From JBEEFP01 sp041166085 (GTDB lineage: Bacteria; Actinomycetota; Acidimicrobiia; Acidimicrobiales; JAFATL01): a stretch of 64,000 bases of DNA. Below are positions 23,021-31,983 of this stretch, piece after piece. The first letter of the stretch is position 1, and each line of letters begins with the position of its first letter. Both the position numbers and the translations under genes were made by a program. Location of the stretch: positions 1-64,000 of the forward strand of contig JBEEFP010000055.1 in NCBI GenBank assembly GCA_041166085.1, in the 5' to 3' direction. The notes under the pieces were generated by a model. That model had not been told where the DNA came from. It did no database searches and saw only the letters and a list, made by a program, of their open reading frames with translations.

Positions 23021-24321
23021 CGCAGGACCGGGGCCGGGGACGCGGAGGGGATGTCGGGCAGGGTCACGCTGAGGCCGCCCGCCGCCGTCGCGCTCCATGG
23101 CAGCGAGTCCTCGAAGCCGAGCAGGCGGACGTCGGTGGGCGTGGGCACGTCGGTGAGCTCGACGACGGGTGTGGAGGGCGCGCCGAGCAGCACCGCGTAC
23201 AGGGCGCCGTCGGCGCCGCGCGTGAAGCGCACTCCGACGCCGTCACCGGTGACGCCGTCAGGGCGGTCCCACGGCCGGGACCCGTAGATGGCGGCACCGT
23301 TGGTGCGCAGCCACCACCCGGCCGCCAGCAGGCGCTCGGCCTGCACCCACGGGACGGCGCCGTCGGACGCGGGACCGACGTTGAGGAGCAGGTTGCCACC
23401 GCGCGCGACCACGTCCACCAGTTGGTGCACGATCTCGGTGGCAGTCATGTAGGACGACTCGGGCTCGAAGCGGTTGTAGCCGAAGGACGTCCCCAGGCCG
23501 CGCGTCGATTCCCATTTGCGACCGCCCGGTGGTGCGGAGGTCGAGTACTCGGGCGTGATGAAGTCGCAGTGCACGTCGCCGCTCGTCTGGCGCATGAAGT
23601 CGAATCGGTTGTTCACCACGCCGTCGGGAACCACGGACCAGTAGTCGGCGAACAGCCGGGGTAGGTCGGCCGCAGCCGGGTAGCCGATGTCGTTCCACAG
23701 CACGCACGGTTGGTAGCGGTCCACGAGCTCGCGCCAATGAGCGTCCGCGTACGCGAGGTACTCGTCGGACTGCGGGATGGCGGCGATCATCGAGCGGAAG
23801 TCGGGGATCGGGAGCCCGCCGAACGTCCAGTCGAGTCCACCCGAGTAGTAGGTGCCGAAGCGCATCCCCCGGTCGCGCACTGCGGTGGCCAGCTCGCCCG
23901 CCACGTCGCGCGACGACTGCCACTCGTCGCCGTGGAACGGGTTGGGCGTGGCGCTGGGCCACAACAAGACGCCGTCGTGATGCTTGGTCACGAAGACCAC
24001 GTAGCTCGCGCCGGCCAGTGCGAAGAGCTCGGCCCACGGATCGGCCGACCAGCCGCTCAGGTTGGCGATGAACTGGCGCACGAACGCGTCGTAGCCCACA
24101 TCCGCGTGGTGCTGACGATGGTGCTCCCACACTGGGCTGCCCTCGATGGAGAGCGAGTTCTGGTACCACTCGACGTAGGGCGAGAGACGAAATGCGTCCT
24201 CGGGCGGCAGGTCGAAGGGCGACGGCCCGACCGGCGCGAAGGCGGGAACCGTCGCCGCGGTCCAGTGCACGAAGATCCCGAACTTGGCGTCGTCGAACCA
24301 CTGCGGGAGGGGTCGGTCCAC
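23005..24321 (-). CDS. Alpha-L-fucosidase (GH29 family)
   Basis: Retaining glycosidase that removes terminal alpha-L-fucose. The 438-residue protein opens with WFDDAKFGIFVHWTAATVPAF, the GH29 hallmark, and has YVVFVTKHHDGVLLWPS. The likely catalytic nucleophile is the Asp in PCVLWNDIGYP. No signal peptide is present, so it would act inside the cell on imported oligosaccharide. GTG 24321 is supported by TAGGTT eight bases upstream. The last codons and stop lie in the hairpin 22972-23020. It is the third gene after thiC and the APH-like gene on this strand, but its own promoter suggests independent expression. Confidence 0.9.
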   Translation of the reverse strand: MDRPLPQWFDDAKFGIFVHWTAATVPAFAPVGPSPFDLPPEDAFRLSPYVEWYQNSLSIEGSPVWEHHRQHHADVGYDAFVRQFIANLSGWSADPWAELFALAGASYVVFVTKHHDGVLLWPSATPNPFHGDEWQSSRDVAGELATAVRDRGMRFGTYYSGGLDWTFGGLPIPDFRSMIAAIPQSDEYLAYADAHWRELVDRYQPCVLWNDIGYPAAADLPRLFADYWSVVPDGVVNNRFDFMRQTSGDVHCDFITPEYSTSAPPGGRKWESTRGLGTSFGYNRFEPESSYMTATEIVHQLVDVVARGGNLLLNVGPASDGAVPWVQAERLLAAGWWLRTNGAAIYGSRPWDRPDGVTGDGVGVRFTRGADGALYAVLLGAPSTPVVELTDVPTPTDVRLLGFEDSLPWSATAAGGLSVTLPDIPSASPAPVLRFSRQ

Positions 24322-24329
24322 GACGCCGG

Positions 24330-24335
24330 AACCTA
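24330..24335 (-). promoter_or_regulatory. -10 box TAGGTT of the fucosidase gene
   Basis: Reading the minus strand, TAGGTT ends eight bases before GTG 24321. It occupies the 28-bp gap after the APH-like gene. Confidence 0.4.
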
Positions 24336-24349
24336 GCGGTGCGCCATCG

Positions 24350-25336
24350 TCACAGCCGGTCCAGCCCGCGAGCAGCGCCCGCCTCCCACCACGCCAGCTC
24401 GCGACGATCGCCGAGCGCCTTCTCCCAACCGAACTGCACGAGCGCGCCGAGCAGCGCGAGGTCGACGGCCGCGTCCCACCACCCGGCCGTGTCGACCCCG
24501 AGACGCTCGAGCGCGGCGCGGTAGGCGGCGATGGCGTCGTCCTTGGGGTGCGGCAGGCGGGCCGCGTTGAGCGCCAGGTACCACGTGAGCTCGCTCGTCA
24601 CGCAGCCCCGGCCGGGCATGGCCCAGTCGAGCAGGATGGTCCGGCCGTCCGGGTGGCTGCCGAGGTTGCCCATCTTCCAGTCCCCGTGCAGGAGCGTCTG
24701 GGGTTGACGACCCAGCGCGTCGACGACTGGCCACGGCTCGTCCCGGAGCGCTCGGACGGGCGTGGCGAGGGGCGACGTCTCGAAGAAGCATTGCCATCCG
24801 CGCACGGCGATCTCCGGGACGGGTGGCGGATCGGGACGCGCCAGCTCAGCGTCCAGGTTGTACCTGTTGAAGTACAGGTACCGGTGGGCGCGGGGCATGA
24901 GCGTGCCGTCGTCGTCCCATCCCCAGAACTGGGCATGTAGGGCGGCCATGTGGTCCATGAACCGCAGGTGCTGCTCGAGGGGCACGGGAGCGCCGCCTTC
25001 CGGCACCAGCCAGCGGCCCACGTCGCGCATCAGCAGCGCTGCGCCCCAACCGTTGCGCCCGAGGCCGGCGGCCATGCCGACGACGGCGTGGTCGATGCAG
25101 TCGGGGACGCGGTCGAGGACGCCGTTGCGCCAGACCGCGAGGGGAAGGCAACCGAGGTCGCCGCAGATGCGTTGGAGCCAGTCGTCATCGACGTGCAGGT
25201 ACTTCACGATGTGGGGCTGTCCCCTGATGACGACGCGCTCGAGGGACGCACCCGACTTCGAGTCCGCCATCTGCAAAGCGGTCCGCTCCGTGGCGCCCGC
25301 CAGCAGCTCCTCGAGCGAGGCCGCGACCTGCCGCAT
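24350..25336 (-). CDS. Aminoglycoside phosphotransferase-like (APH/choline kinase fold) protein
   Basis: Small-molecule kinase fold of 328 residues. The Brenner motif is LLHGDWKMGNLGS (catalytic Asp and metal-binding Asn), followed by the metal-binding ILLDWAMPGRG. The N-lobe is divergent: there is no obvious glycine loop, only VVIRGQPHIVKYL with the probable ATP-anchoring Lys. The substrate is unknown; such proteins phosphorylate sugars, alcohols or antibiotics, and nothing here points to resistance. ATG 25336 lies 14 bases after the thiC stop, so it is likely co-transcribed with thiC and might be indirectly under the TPP riboswitch. A thiamine-pathway kinase role is possible but unproven. 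Confidence 0.82.
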   Translation of the reverse strand: MRQVAASLEELLAGATERTALQMADSKSGASLERVVIRGQPHIVKYLHVDDDWLQRICGDLGCLPLAVWRNGVLDRVPDCIDHAVVGMAAGLGRNGWGAALLMRDVGRWLVPEGGAPVPLEQHLRFMDHMAALHAQFWGWDDDGTLMPRAHRYLYFNRYNLDAELARPDPPPVPEIAVRGWQCFFETSPLATPVRALRDEPWPVVDALGRQPQTLLHGDWKMGNLGSHPDGRTILLDWAMPGRGCVTSELTWYLALNAARLPHPKDDAIAAYRAALERLGVDTAGWWDAAVDLALLGALVQFGWEKALGDRRELAWWEAGAARGLDRL

Positions 25337-25350
25337 GGCGTGATCGCGCC

Positions 25351-27054
<1,704 letters not shown>

Positions 27055-27060
27055 CCGAAC

Positions 27061-27152
27061 CACTCCCTCCGCCGGCATTACCCGGATCAGGTCAACGGTC
27101 GGCCCCGGTTTCCAGAGGCCCTCTCAGCCCGGTCCGTCCGAGCTCCCGTGCG
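27061..27152 (-). ncRNA. TPP riboswitch controlling thiC
   Basis: The minus strand carries the conserved THI-box elements in order: CACGGGAGC, GGGCTGAGAGGG, GACCTGATCCGGG, TAATGCCGGCGGAGGGA, closing with a CAC/GTG P1 stem. The 3' conserved AGGGA segment also contains the thiC ribosome site, so ligand binding would block translation directly. Confidence 0.93.
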
Positions 27153-27217
27153 GCTCAGTCTTTCACGTGGATCGTCCTGCCCACGCCGGCCACGGCCGAG
27201 TCCCGACGCCGCCCGCC

Positions 27218-27703
27218 TCACTCGGCGGCGGCCTCCCCGCGGACCCACGGGTCTTGGAGGGCGCACAGGACGGAGCGGAGCTGGGCGCTGATCGAGCACA
27301 GCTGCTCGGGTCCGATGGGCTCGATGAAGTAGCGCCGGACGCCCTCCACGTGCGCCGGCGCGGCTTCCGAGAGCACCGCCCTCCCGTGGTCGGTGAGGGT
27401 GACCATGGTGCTGCGGGCATCGGTCGGGCACTTGTGCCGTTGGACCATCCCCTGCTCCTCCAACCGCTGGATGCGAACGGTCAGGCGGGGTCGCGACACG
27501 AGCGAGTGCTCGGCCAGGTCGCTCATGCGCAGGCCGGGATCCGGGGCCTCCGAGAGGTGGACGAGGATGCCGTAATCCGCCAGCTCGAGCCCGGACCGCT
27601 CCACCAGCTCCTGGTCGAGGCGATCGAGCAGCTTGGCGGACGTGCGTATGAACGACCGCCAGAACAGCTGCTCTTCCTCGGTCAACCACTTGGTCTTCGC
27701 CAT
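27218..27703 (-). CDS. MarR-family transcriptional regulator
   Basis: Winged-helix repressor of 161 residues. Motifs: ELADYGILVHLSEAPDPGLRMSDLAEHSLVSRPRLTVRIQRLEEQGMV in register (winged helix, about residues 40-90) and the wing CPTDARSTMVTLTDHGRAVL. ATG 27703 gives MAKTKWLTEEEQ and is preceded by AAGGGCG; a farther upstream start would run through the operator repeats. It is divergent from a YceI gene, and three TCCGNCCGGA-like palindromes lie in the 104-bp gap, so it probably represses itself and yceI. Ligand unknown; MarR/YceI pairs often respond to oxidants or lipophilic compounds. Confidence 0.92.
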   Translation of the reverse strand: MAKTKWLTEEEQLFWRSFIRTSAKLLDRLDQELVERSGLELADYGILVHLSEAPDPGLRMSDLAEHSLVSRPRLTVRIQRLEEQGMVQRHKCPTDARSTMVTLTDHGRAVLSEAAPAHVEGVRRYFIEPIGPEQLCSISAQLRSVLCALQDPWVRGEAAAE

Positions 27704-27738
27704 CGCCCTTGCAAGAACCGTAGACCGGTCGGGAATAG

Positions 27739-27790
27739 TTCCGTCCGGAACCAAGTTGTTACTTCCGATCGGAAAGAAATCCGTCCGGAG
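27739..27790. promoter_or_regulatory. Three tandem operator-like palindromes between MarR and YceI genes
   Basis: TTCCGTCCGGAA (27739-27750), TTCCGATCGGAA (27763-27774) and ATCCGTCCGGAG (27779-27790) are variants of one 12-bp palindrome. Centres are 24 and 16 bases apart. They fill the divergent gap, the last ending 17 bases before the yceI start, and are the natural sites for the adjacent MarR protein. Confidence 0.65.
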
Positions 27791-27807
27791 CAACCAAGGA
27801 GCCCCCC

Positions 27808-28392
27808 ATGGCAGACACCAGCACCACCACGAGCCTCGTCCGGAGCGTCGGCGGAGCGCCCGCGCCCCAGCCGGGGACCTATGCCATCGACAAGTCCCAC
27901 ACCACCGTGGAGTTCGTCGCCCGCCATCTCATGATCAGCAAGGTGCGCGGCCGCTTCACCGACTACGACGGCACCGTCGTCATCGGCGAAGGGCCCGAGG
28001 ACACCTCCGTCGAGGTGAGCGTCGACCTCAGCAGCGTCGACACCAACGACCCCAAGCGCGACGAGCACCTGCGCAGCGCCGACTTCTTCGAGATCGACAA
28101 GCACCCCCGCATGTCGTTCAAGAGCACGAAGGTCACCCAGGACGGCGACGGTTGGAAGCTGATCGGCGACCTGACCATTCGCGAGATCACCCGTCCTCTC
28201 ACCCTGAACGTCGAGTTCGAGGGTGCCGAGACCACGCCGTGGAACACCGCGGCCTTCGGGTTCTCGGCCACCGGCGAGATCGACCGTGAGGAGTGGGGCG
28301 TCAGCTGGAACGCCGCTCTCGAGACCGGCGGCGTCGTCGTCGGCAAGAAGGTCAAGATCGAGCTGAACGTGGAGCTCGCAGCCGCCTCCTAG
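27808..28392 (+). CDS. YceI-family lipid-binding-like protein
   Basis: A 194-residue lipocalin-like beta-barrel protein of the YceI family, which binds long polyisoprenoid or similar lipids (family knowledge). Typical blocks are GTYAIDKSHTTVEFVARHL, RGRFTDYDGTV, HLRSADFFEIDKHPRMSFKST, LTIREITRPLTLNVEF and FSATGEIDREEWGVSW. There is no signal peptide, unlike enteric YceI, so it is cytoplasmic, as is common in actinobacteria. AAGGAG stands 8-9 bases before ATG 27808. Control by the divergent MarR protein is likely. A hairpin at 28414-28456 ends the transcript. Confidence 0.93.
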   Translation: MADTSTTTSLVRSVGGAPAPQPGTYAIDKSHTTVEFVARHLMISKVRGRFTDYDGTVVIGEGPEDTSVEVSVDLSSVDTNDPKRDEHLRSADFFEIDKHPRMSFKSTKVTQDGDGWKLIGDLTIREITRPLTLNVEFEGAETTPWNTAAFGFSATGEIDREEWGVSWNAALETGGVVVGKKVKIELNVELAAAS

Positions 28393-28413
28393 TTGCTCAG
28401 GAGAGACGGAAAC

Positions 28414-28456
28414 ACGACAGAGCCCGGGAACCATCATGGTCCCCGGGCTCTGTCGT
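28414..28456. terminator. 21-bp-arm hairpin after the YceI gene
   Basis: Symmetric around base 28435: arms 28414-28434 and 28436-28456 pair with one mismatch (ACGACAGAGCCCGGG stem). No strong T-run follows. The rest of the 251-bp gap to 28643 contains GGTTCGCGAACC (28574-28585 region) and an 8-bp stem GCGGTGTT/AACACCGC before the next gene, possibly promoter or leader structure. Confidence 0.7.
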
Positions 28457-28643
28457 CCGTGTATGGGCGCCGTCACCCGGGGGAGGGTGGGCGACGCCGC
28501 CTGTGCGCTTGCCACTGCGGACCGTACCGGTGCTCTGTTTCCAGTGGGTCAACCGGCGGCGAATGATTGGTTTCGGTTCGCGAACCCTGCGGTGTTCAAC
28601 AACCGGAAACGGTGGGGAAACACCGCGCTGGTACGCATGAACC

Positions 28644-30179
28644 GTGGGGGACTTGTTCGACACCTACGACGTGGACCGGGCGTGGGACGAGATGTTCGAC
28701 GACGAATGCCGTCCACGGCCGGCGTACCGCGCCCTGCACGAAGTGCTCGGCACGCTCTCACCGGGCGACTTCGCCGCTCGCTGCGCGACGCGCGACCGCA
28801 GCTTCCGCGACCAGGGCATCACCTTCTCGCTCTCAGGTGAAGAACGGCCCTTCCCCCTCGACCTGGTCCCCAGGGTCATCGCTGCCGACGAGTGGGCCGT
28901 CATCGAGGCCGGTGCAGTGCAGCGGGTCCGCGCCCTCGAGGCGTTCCTCGCCGATGTGTACGGACCGATGCAAGCTGTCGCCGACGGGATCATCCCGCGA
29001 CGCCTCGTCGTCACCTCCTCCAACTTCCTGCGCGAGGCGGCCGGGATCGAACCGGCCAACGGCGTGCGCATCCACGTGGCCGGCATCGACGTCGTGCGGG
29101 ACGACGAGGGCCGGTACCGCGTGCTGGAGGACAACCTGCGCTCACCGTCGGGGATCTCCTACGTGGTCGAGAACCGGCGGGCCATGACCCACGTCTTCCC
29201 CGAGCTCTTCGTGAGTCACCGCGTCCGGCCCGTCGCCGCCTACCCGGCCCGCCTGCTCGAAGCGCTGCGCGCCGCCGCACCCGCGGGCCGGCCCGACCCG
29301 ACCGTCGTCGTCCTCACCCCGGGAGTGCACAACTCGGCCTACTTCGAGCACTCGTTCCTGGCGCGTGAGATGGGCGTGGCGCTCGTCGAGGGACGCGACC
29401 TGATGTGCCGCGACGGCGTCCTCGTGATGCGCTCGACCGACGGCGAGCGCCGGGTGGACGTCGTGTACCGGCGAATCGACGACGAGTTCCTCGACCCGCT
29501 CCACTTCCGGCCCGGCTCGCTGCTCGGCTGTCCAGGCATCGTCAACGCGGCTCGGGACGGCAAGGTCACCATCGCCAACGGCGTCGGGAACGGCGTGGCC
29601 GACGACAAGGCCGTCTATCCCTACGTCCCGGCCTTCATCCGCTATTACCTCGGCGAGGAGCCCATCCTCGCCAACGTCGACACCTTCAACCTCGAAGATC
29701 CCGACGAGCTGGCCTTCGTGCTCGACCGGATGGACGAGCTCGTGCTCAAGCCCGTCGACGGCTCAGGCGGCTACGGGCTCGTGATCGGTCCCCACGCGAC
29801 CGACGAGGTGCTGGCGTCGCTCGGCGCGCGGGTGGCGGCCGACCCCCGGGCCTGGATCGCCCAGCGCGTCGTCAAGCTCTCGACCGCGCCCACACTGATC
29901 GACGACCACTGTGCGCCCCGCCACGTCGACCTGCGACCGTTCGTCGTCAACGACGGCGACCGCCCGTGGGTCGTACCCGGCGGGCTGACGAGGGTCGCGC
30001 TGCCCGAGGGCAGCCTGGTCGTGAACTCGAGCCAGGGCGGCGGCTCCAAGGACACGTGGGTCATCGCTTCGGATGGCGGCGAGCGCCCGCCGGCCGCGGA
30101 AGCGCCTCGTGCACCCGCTCCCGTGCACGGACTGCCGCCCGAGGTCGCGCCGGCCGATTCGGGAGCGCAGGAGCAGTGA
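28644..30179 (+). CDS. Circularly permuted ATP-grasp protein (DUF404/DUF407 type)
   Basis: Predicted ATP-dependent carboxylate-amine ligase of 511 residues. Family hallmarks seen are RALHEVLGTLSPGDFAAR near the N-terminus, FSLSGEERPFPLDLVPRVI, GIDVVRDDEGRYRVLEDNLRSPSGISYVVENR, LTPGVHNSAYFEHSFLAREMG, and DELVLKPVDGSGGYGLVIG (ATP-binding lobe). GTG 28644 is the chosen start. It is first in a three-gene unit with an alpha-E protein and a transglutaminase-like protein, a recurrent trio that has been proposed to make or modify a peptide-like product. The substrate is unknown. The C-terminal tail is Pro/Ala-rich and not conserved. Confidence 0.9.
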   Translation: MGDLFDTYDVDRAWDEMFDDECRPRPAYRALHEVLGTLSPGDFAARCATRDRSFRDQGITFSLSGEERPFPLDLVPRVIAADEWAVIEAGAVQRVRALEAFLADVYGPMQAVADGIIPRRLVVTSSNFLREAAGIEPANGVRIHVAGIDVVRDDEGRYRVLEDNLRSPSGISYVVENRRAMTHVFPELFVSHRVRPVAAYPARLLEALRAAAPAGRPDPTVVVLTPGVHNSAYFEHSFLAREMGVALVEGRDLMCRDGVLVMRSTDGERRVDVVYRRIDDEFLDPLHFRPGSLLGCPGIVNAARDGKVTIANGVGNGVADDKAVYPYVPAFIRYYLGEEPILANVDTFNLEDPDELAFVLDRMDELVLKPVDGSGGYGLVIGPHATDEVLASLGARVAADPRAWIAQRVVKLSTAPTLIDDHCAPRHVDLRPFVVNDGDRPWVVPGGLTRVALPEGSLVVNSSQGGGSKDTWVIASDGGERPPAAEAPRAPAPVHGLPPEVAPADSGAQEQ

Positions 30180-30192
30180 ACGGAGGCCAGCG

Positions 30193-31122
30193 GTGCTGAG
30201 CCGCATCGCCGAGTCGCTGTACTGGCTCGGGCGCTACATCGAGCGAGCCGAAGGGACGGCCCGCATCCTCGACGTGCACTATCACCTGCTGCTCGAGGAC
30301 CGTTGGGTCGACGAGGCCTCGGCCTGCGTCGCCCTGCTGCACATCATGGGTGTGGGCGATCGCGCCGAGCCGGGCTCCACCAACGCAACCGTGACGCGTC
30401 TGCTCGCCTACGACCCCGACTACAGCGGGTCCATCGTGTCGTCGATCCGATCGGGCTGGCGCAACGCGCGAGGAGCGCGCGAGGCCATCTCGTCGGAGAT
30501 GTGGGAGTGCCTGAACGCGACCTACCTCAACCTCGGCCGTCAGACCGGAATGGCAGGCGGGGAGACGACGCACAGCTTCTTCGGATGGGTGAAGGAACGC
30601 TCGGCCATGCTGTCGGGACTGGCCGAGTCCACCATGAGCCACGACCACGGCTGGCGCTTCCTCGTCCTCGGTCGCAGCCTCGAGCGGGTGGACATGACGG
30701 CCCGCATGCTGTCGGCGCGTTACGGCGACACCTGGGGATCGAGCGGATGGGTCACGACCCTGCGGTGCTGCTCCGGCTACGAGGCCTATCTGCGCACGTA
30801 TCAGCGGGCCGTCGACGCGTCGCTCGCGGCCGAGTTCCTCCTGCTCGATCGGCTGTTCCCGCGCTCGATCTTCCGAGCCTTGTGCACGGCAGAGGAGAGC
30901 CTCGAGGTGCTCGACCCGTCGGCCGGACGCACCGGCATCGAAGACGAGGCCCGGCGCGCCATCGGCCGAGCCCGCACGACCCTCGAGTTCCACCCGTCGA
31001 CCGAACTGGTGCGGGATCTGCCCGGACATCTGGCCGCCATCCAAGCCCAATGCGCCCGGGCGGGTACGAGCGTCGCCGATCGCTACTTCGGACACACGGC
31101 CGCCGTGCGGTGGTCGGCGTGA
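30193..31122 (+). CDS. Alpha-E domain protein (DUF403)
   Basis: An all-helical protein of 309 residues that begins with the family signature MLSRIAESLYWLGRYIERAEGTAR from GTG 30193. Other typical blocks are AREAISSEMWECLNATYL, GWRFLVLGRSLERVDMTARML, and LLDRLFPRSIFRALCTAEESLEVL. No catalytic motif is known. Alpha-E domains occur almost only next to or fused with circularly permuted ATP-grasp proteins, as here (13 bases downstream), so it is presumably a partner or carrier subunit. Its stop overlaps the next start (GTGA), which couples translation with the transglutaminase. Confidence 0.92.
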   Translation: MLSRIAESLYWLGRYIERAEGTARILDVHYHLLLEDRWVDEASACVALLHIMGVGDRAEPGSTNATVTRLLAYDPDYSGSIVSSIRSGWRNARGAREAISSEMWECLNATYLNLGRQTGMAGGETTHSFFGWVKERSAMLSGLAESTMSHDHGWRFLVLGRSLERVDMTARMLSARYGDTWGSSGWVTTLRCCSGYEAYLRTYQRAVDASLAAEFLLLDRLFPRSIFRALCTAEESLEVLDPSAGRTGIEDEARRAIGRARTTLEFHPSTELVRDLPGHLAAIQAQCARAGTSVADRYFGHTAAVRWSA

Positions 31123-31976
31123 GCTGGCGGTTGGAGATCGACCACACCACGCGGTTCCGCTACAGCGGACCGGTCGCCGCTTCCTACAACGAGGCCCGGC
31201 TCAGCCCGCAGACGACGCCCGGCCAGTTCAGCATCGACGCCCGGCTGGAGCTCGACCTTCCCGCCCACGTGACCCGGTACTGGGACTACTGGGGAACGCT
31301 CGTGCACGCGTTCGAAGTGCAGGTTCCCCACACCGAGCTCATGGTGCGGGCCCGCTCGGTGGTCGAGACGGCCGTGGGCCTCGTCCCGGACGGGCCCGGC
31401 TACGCGGACACGACGTGGGAAGCACTCGATGACGCGGCGGTGAGCGACATGTGGTGTGAGTTCCTCATGCCGTCGCGCTACGTGCCAGCCGATGCGGTGC
31501 TGGCGAAGGCCGGTACGACGATTCGGGCCGACGCCTCGTCACCTGACCAGGCGGTCGACGTCGCCGCCCAATGGGTCCGGGACCGCCTGAGCTACGAGCC
31601 GGGCGCGACCACGGTGTCGACCTCCGCGGTCGAGGCCCTCGCCCGAGGCAAGGGCGTGTGCCAGGACTTCGTGCACCTCGCTCTCGGCGTGCTCCGTGCC
31701 GCGTCGATCCCTGCGCGCTACGTCTCGGGTTACCTGCACCCGCACGCCGACGCCCCCCTTGGCGGCACGGCGCGGGGTGAGAGCCACGCGTGGCTGGAGG
31801 CGTTCGTCGGCGAGTGGAGGCCGGTCGACCCGACCAACGGCTCCCCCGTTGCCGCCCGCCACGTGAGCGTCGCCCGCGGGCGCGACTACGGCGATGTGTC
31901 GCCCCTGAAGGGCATCTACGCGGGCGGGCCCGCGGCCGAGTCGGCGGTCACGGTGGACCTCACCCGCCTGGCGTAG
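31119..31976 (+). CDS. Transglutaminase-like cysteine peptidase of the alpha-E/ATP-grasp cluster
   Basis: A papain-fold enzyme of 285 residues. An N-terminal beta domain (SWRLEIDHTTRFRYSGPVAASYNEARLSP in register) precedes the catalytic core: Cys in GKGVCQDFVHLALG, His in GESHAWLEAFV and Asp in PVDPTNG. No signal peptide, so cytoplasmic. The family more likely hydrolyses or transfers peptide bonds than cross-links proteins. GTG 31119 overlaps the alpha-E stop. As the third gene of the trio it probably trims or processes what the ATP-grasp enzyme makes. The convergent sulfatase gene ends only seven bases away. Confidence 0.92.
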   Translation: MSWRLEIDHTTRFRYSGPVAASYNEARLSPQTTPGQFSIDARLELDLPAHVTRYWDYWGTLVHAFEVQVPHTELMVRARSVVETAVGLVPDGPGYADTTWEALDDAAVSDMWCEFLMPSRYVPADAVLAKAGTTIRADASSPDQAVDVAAQWVRDRLSYEPGATTVSTSAVEALARGKGVCQDFVHLALGVLRAASIPARYVSGYLHPHADAPLGGTARGESHAWLEAFVGEWRPVDPTNGSPVAARHVSVARGRDYGDVSPLKGIYAGGPAAESAVTVDLTRLA

Positions 31977-31983
31977 CCCGCCG

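Noticed and set aside
27055..27078. ATG at 27078 as thiC start
   Set aside because: This ATG is part of the conserved TPP aptamer sequence, and ATG 27054 gives the conserved N-terminus with an SD at the right distance.
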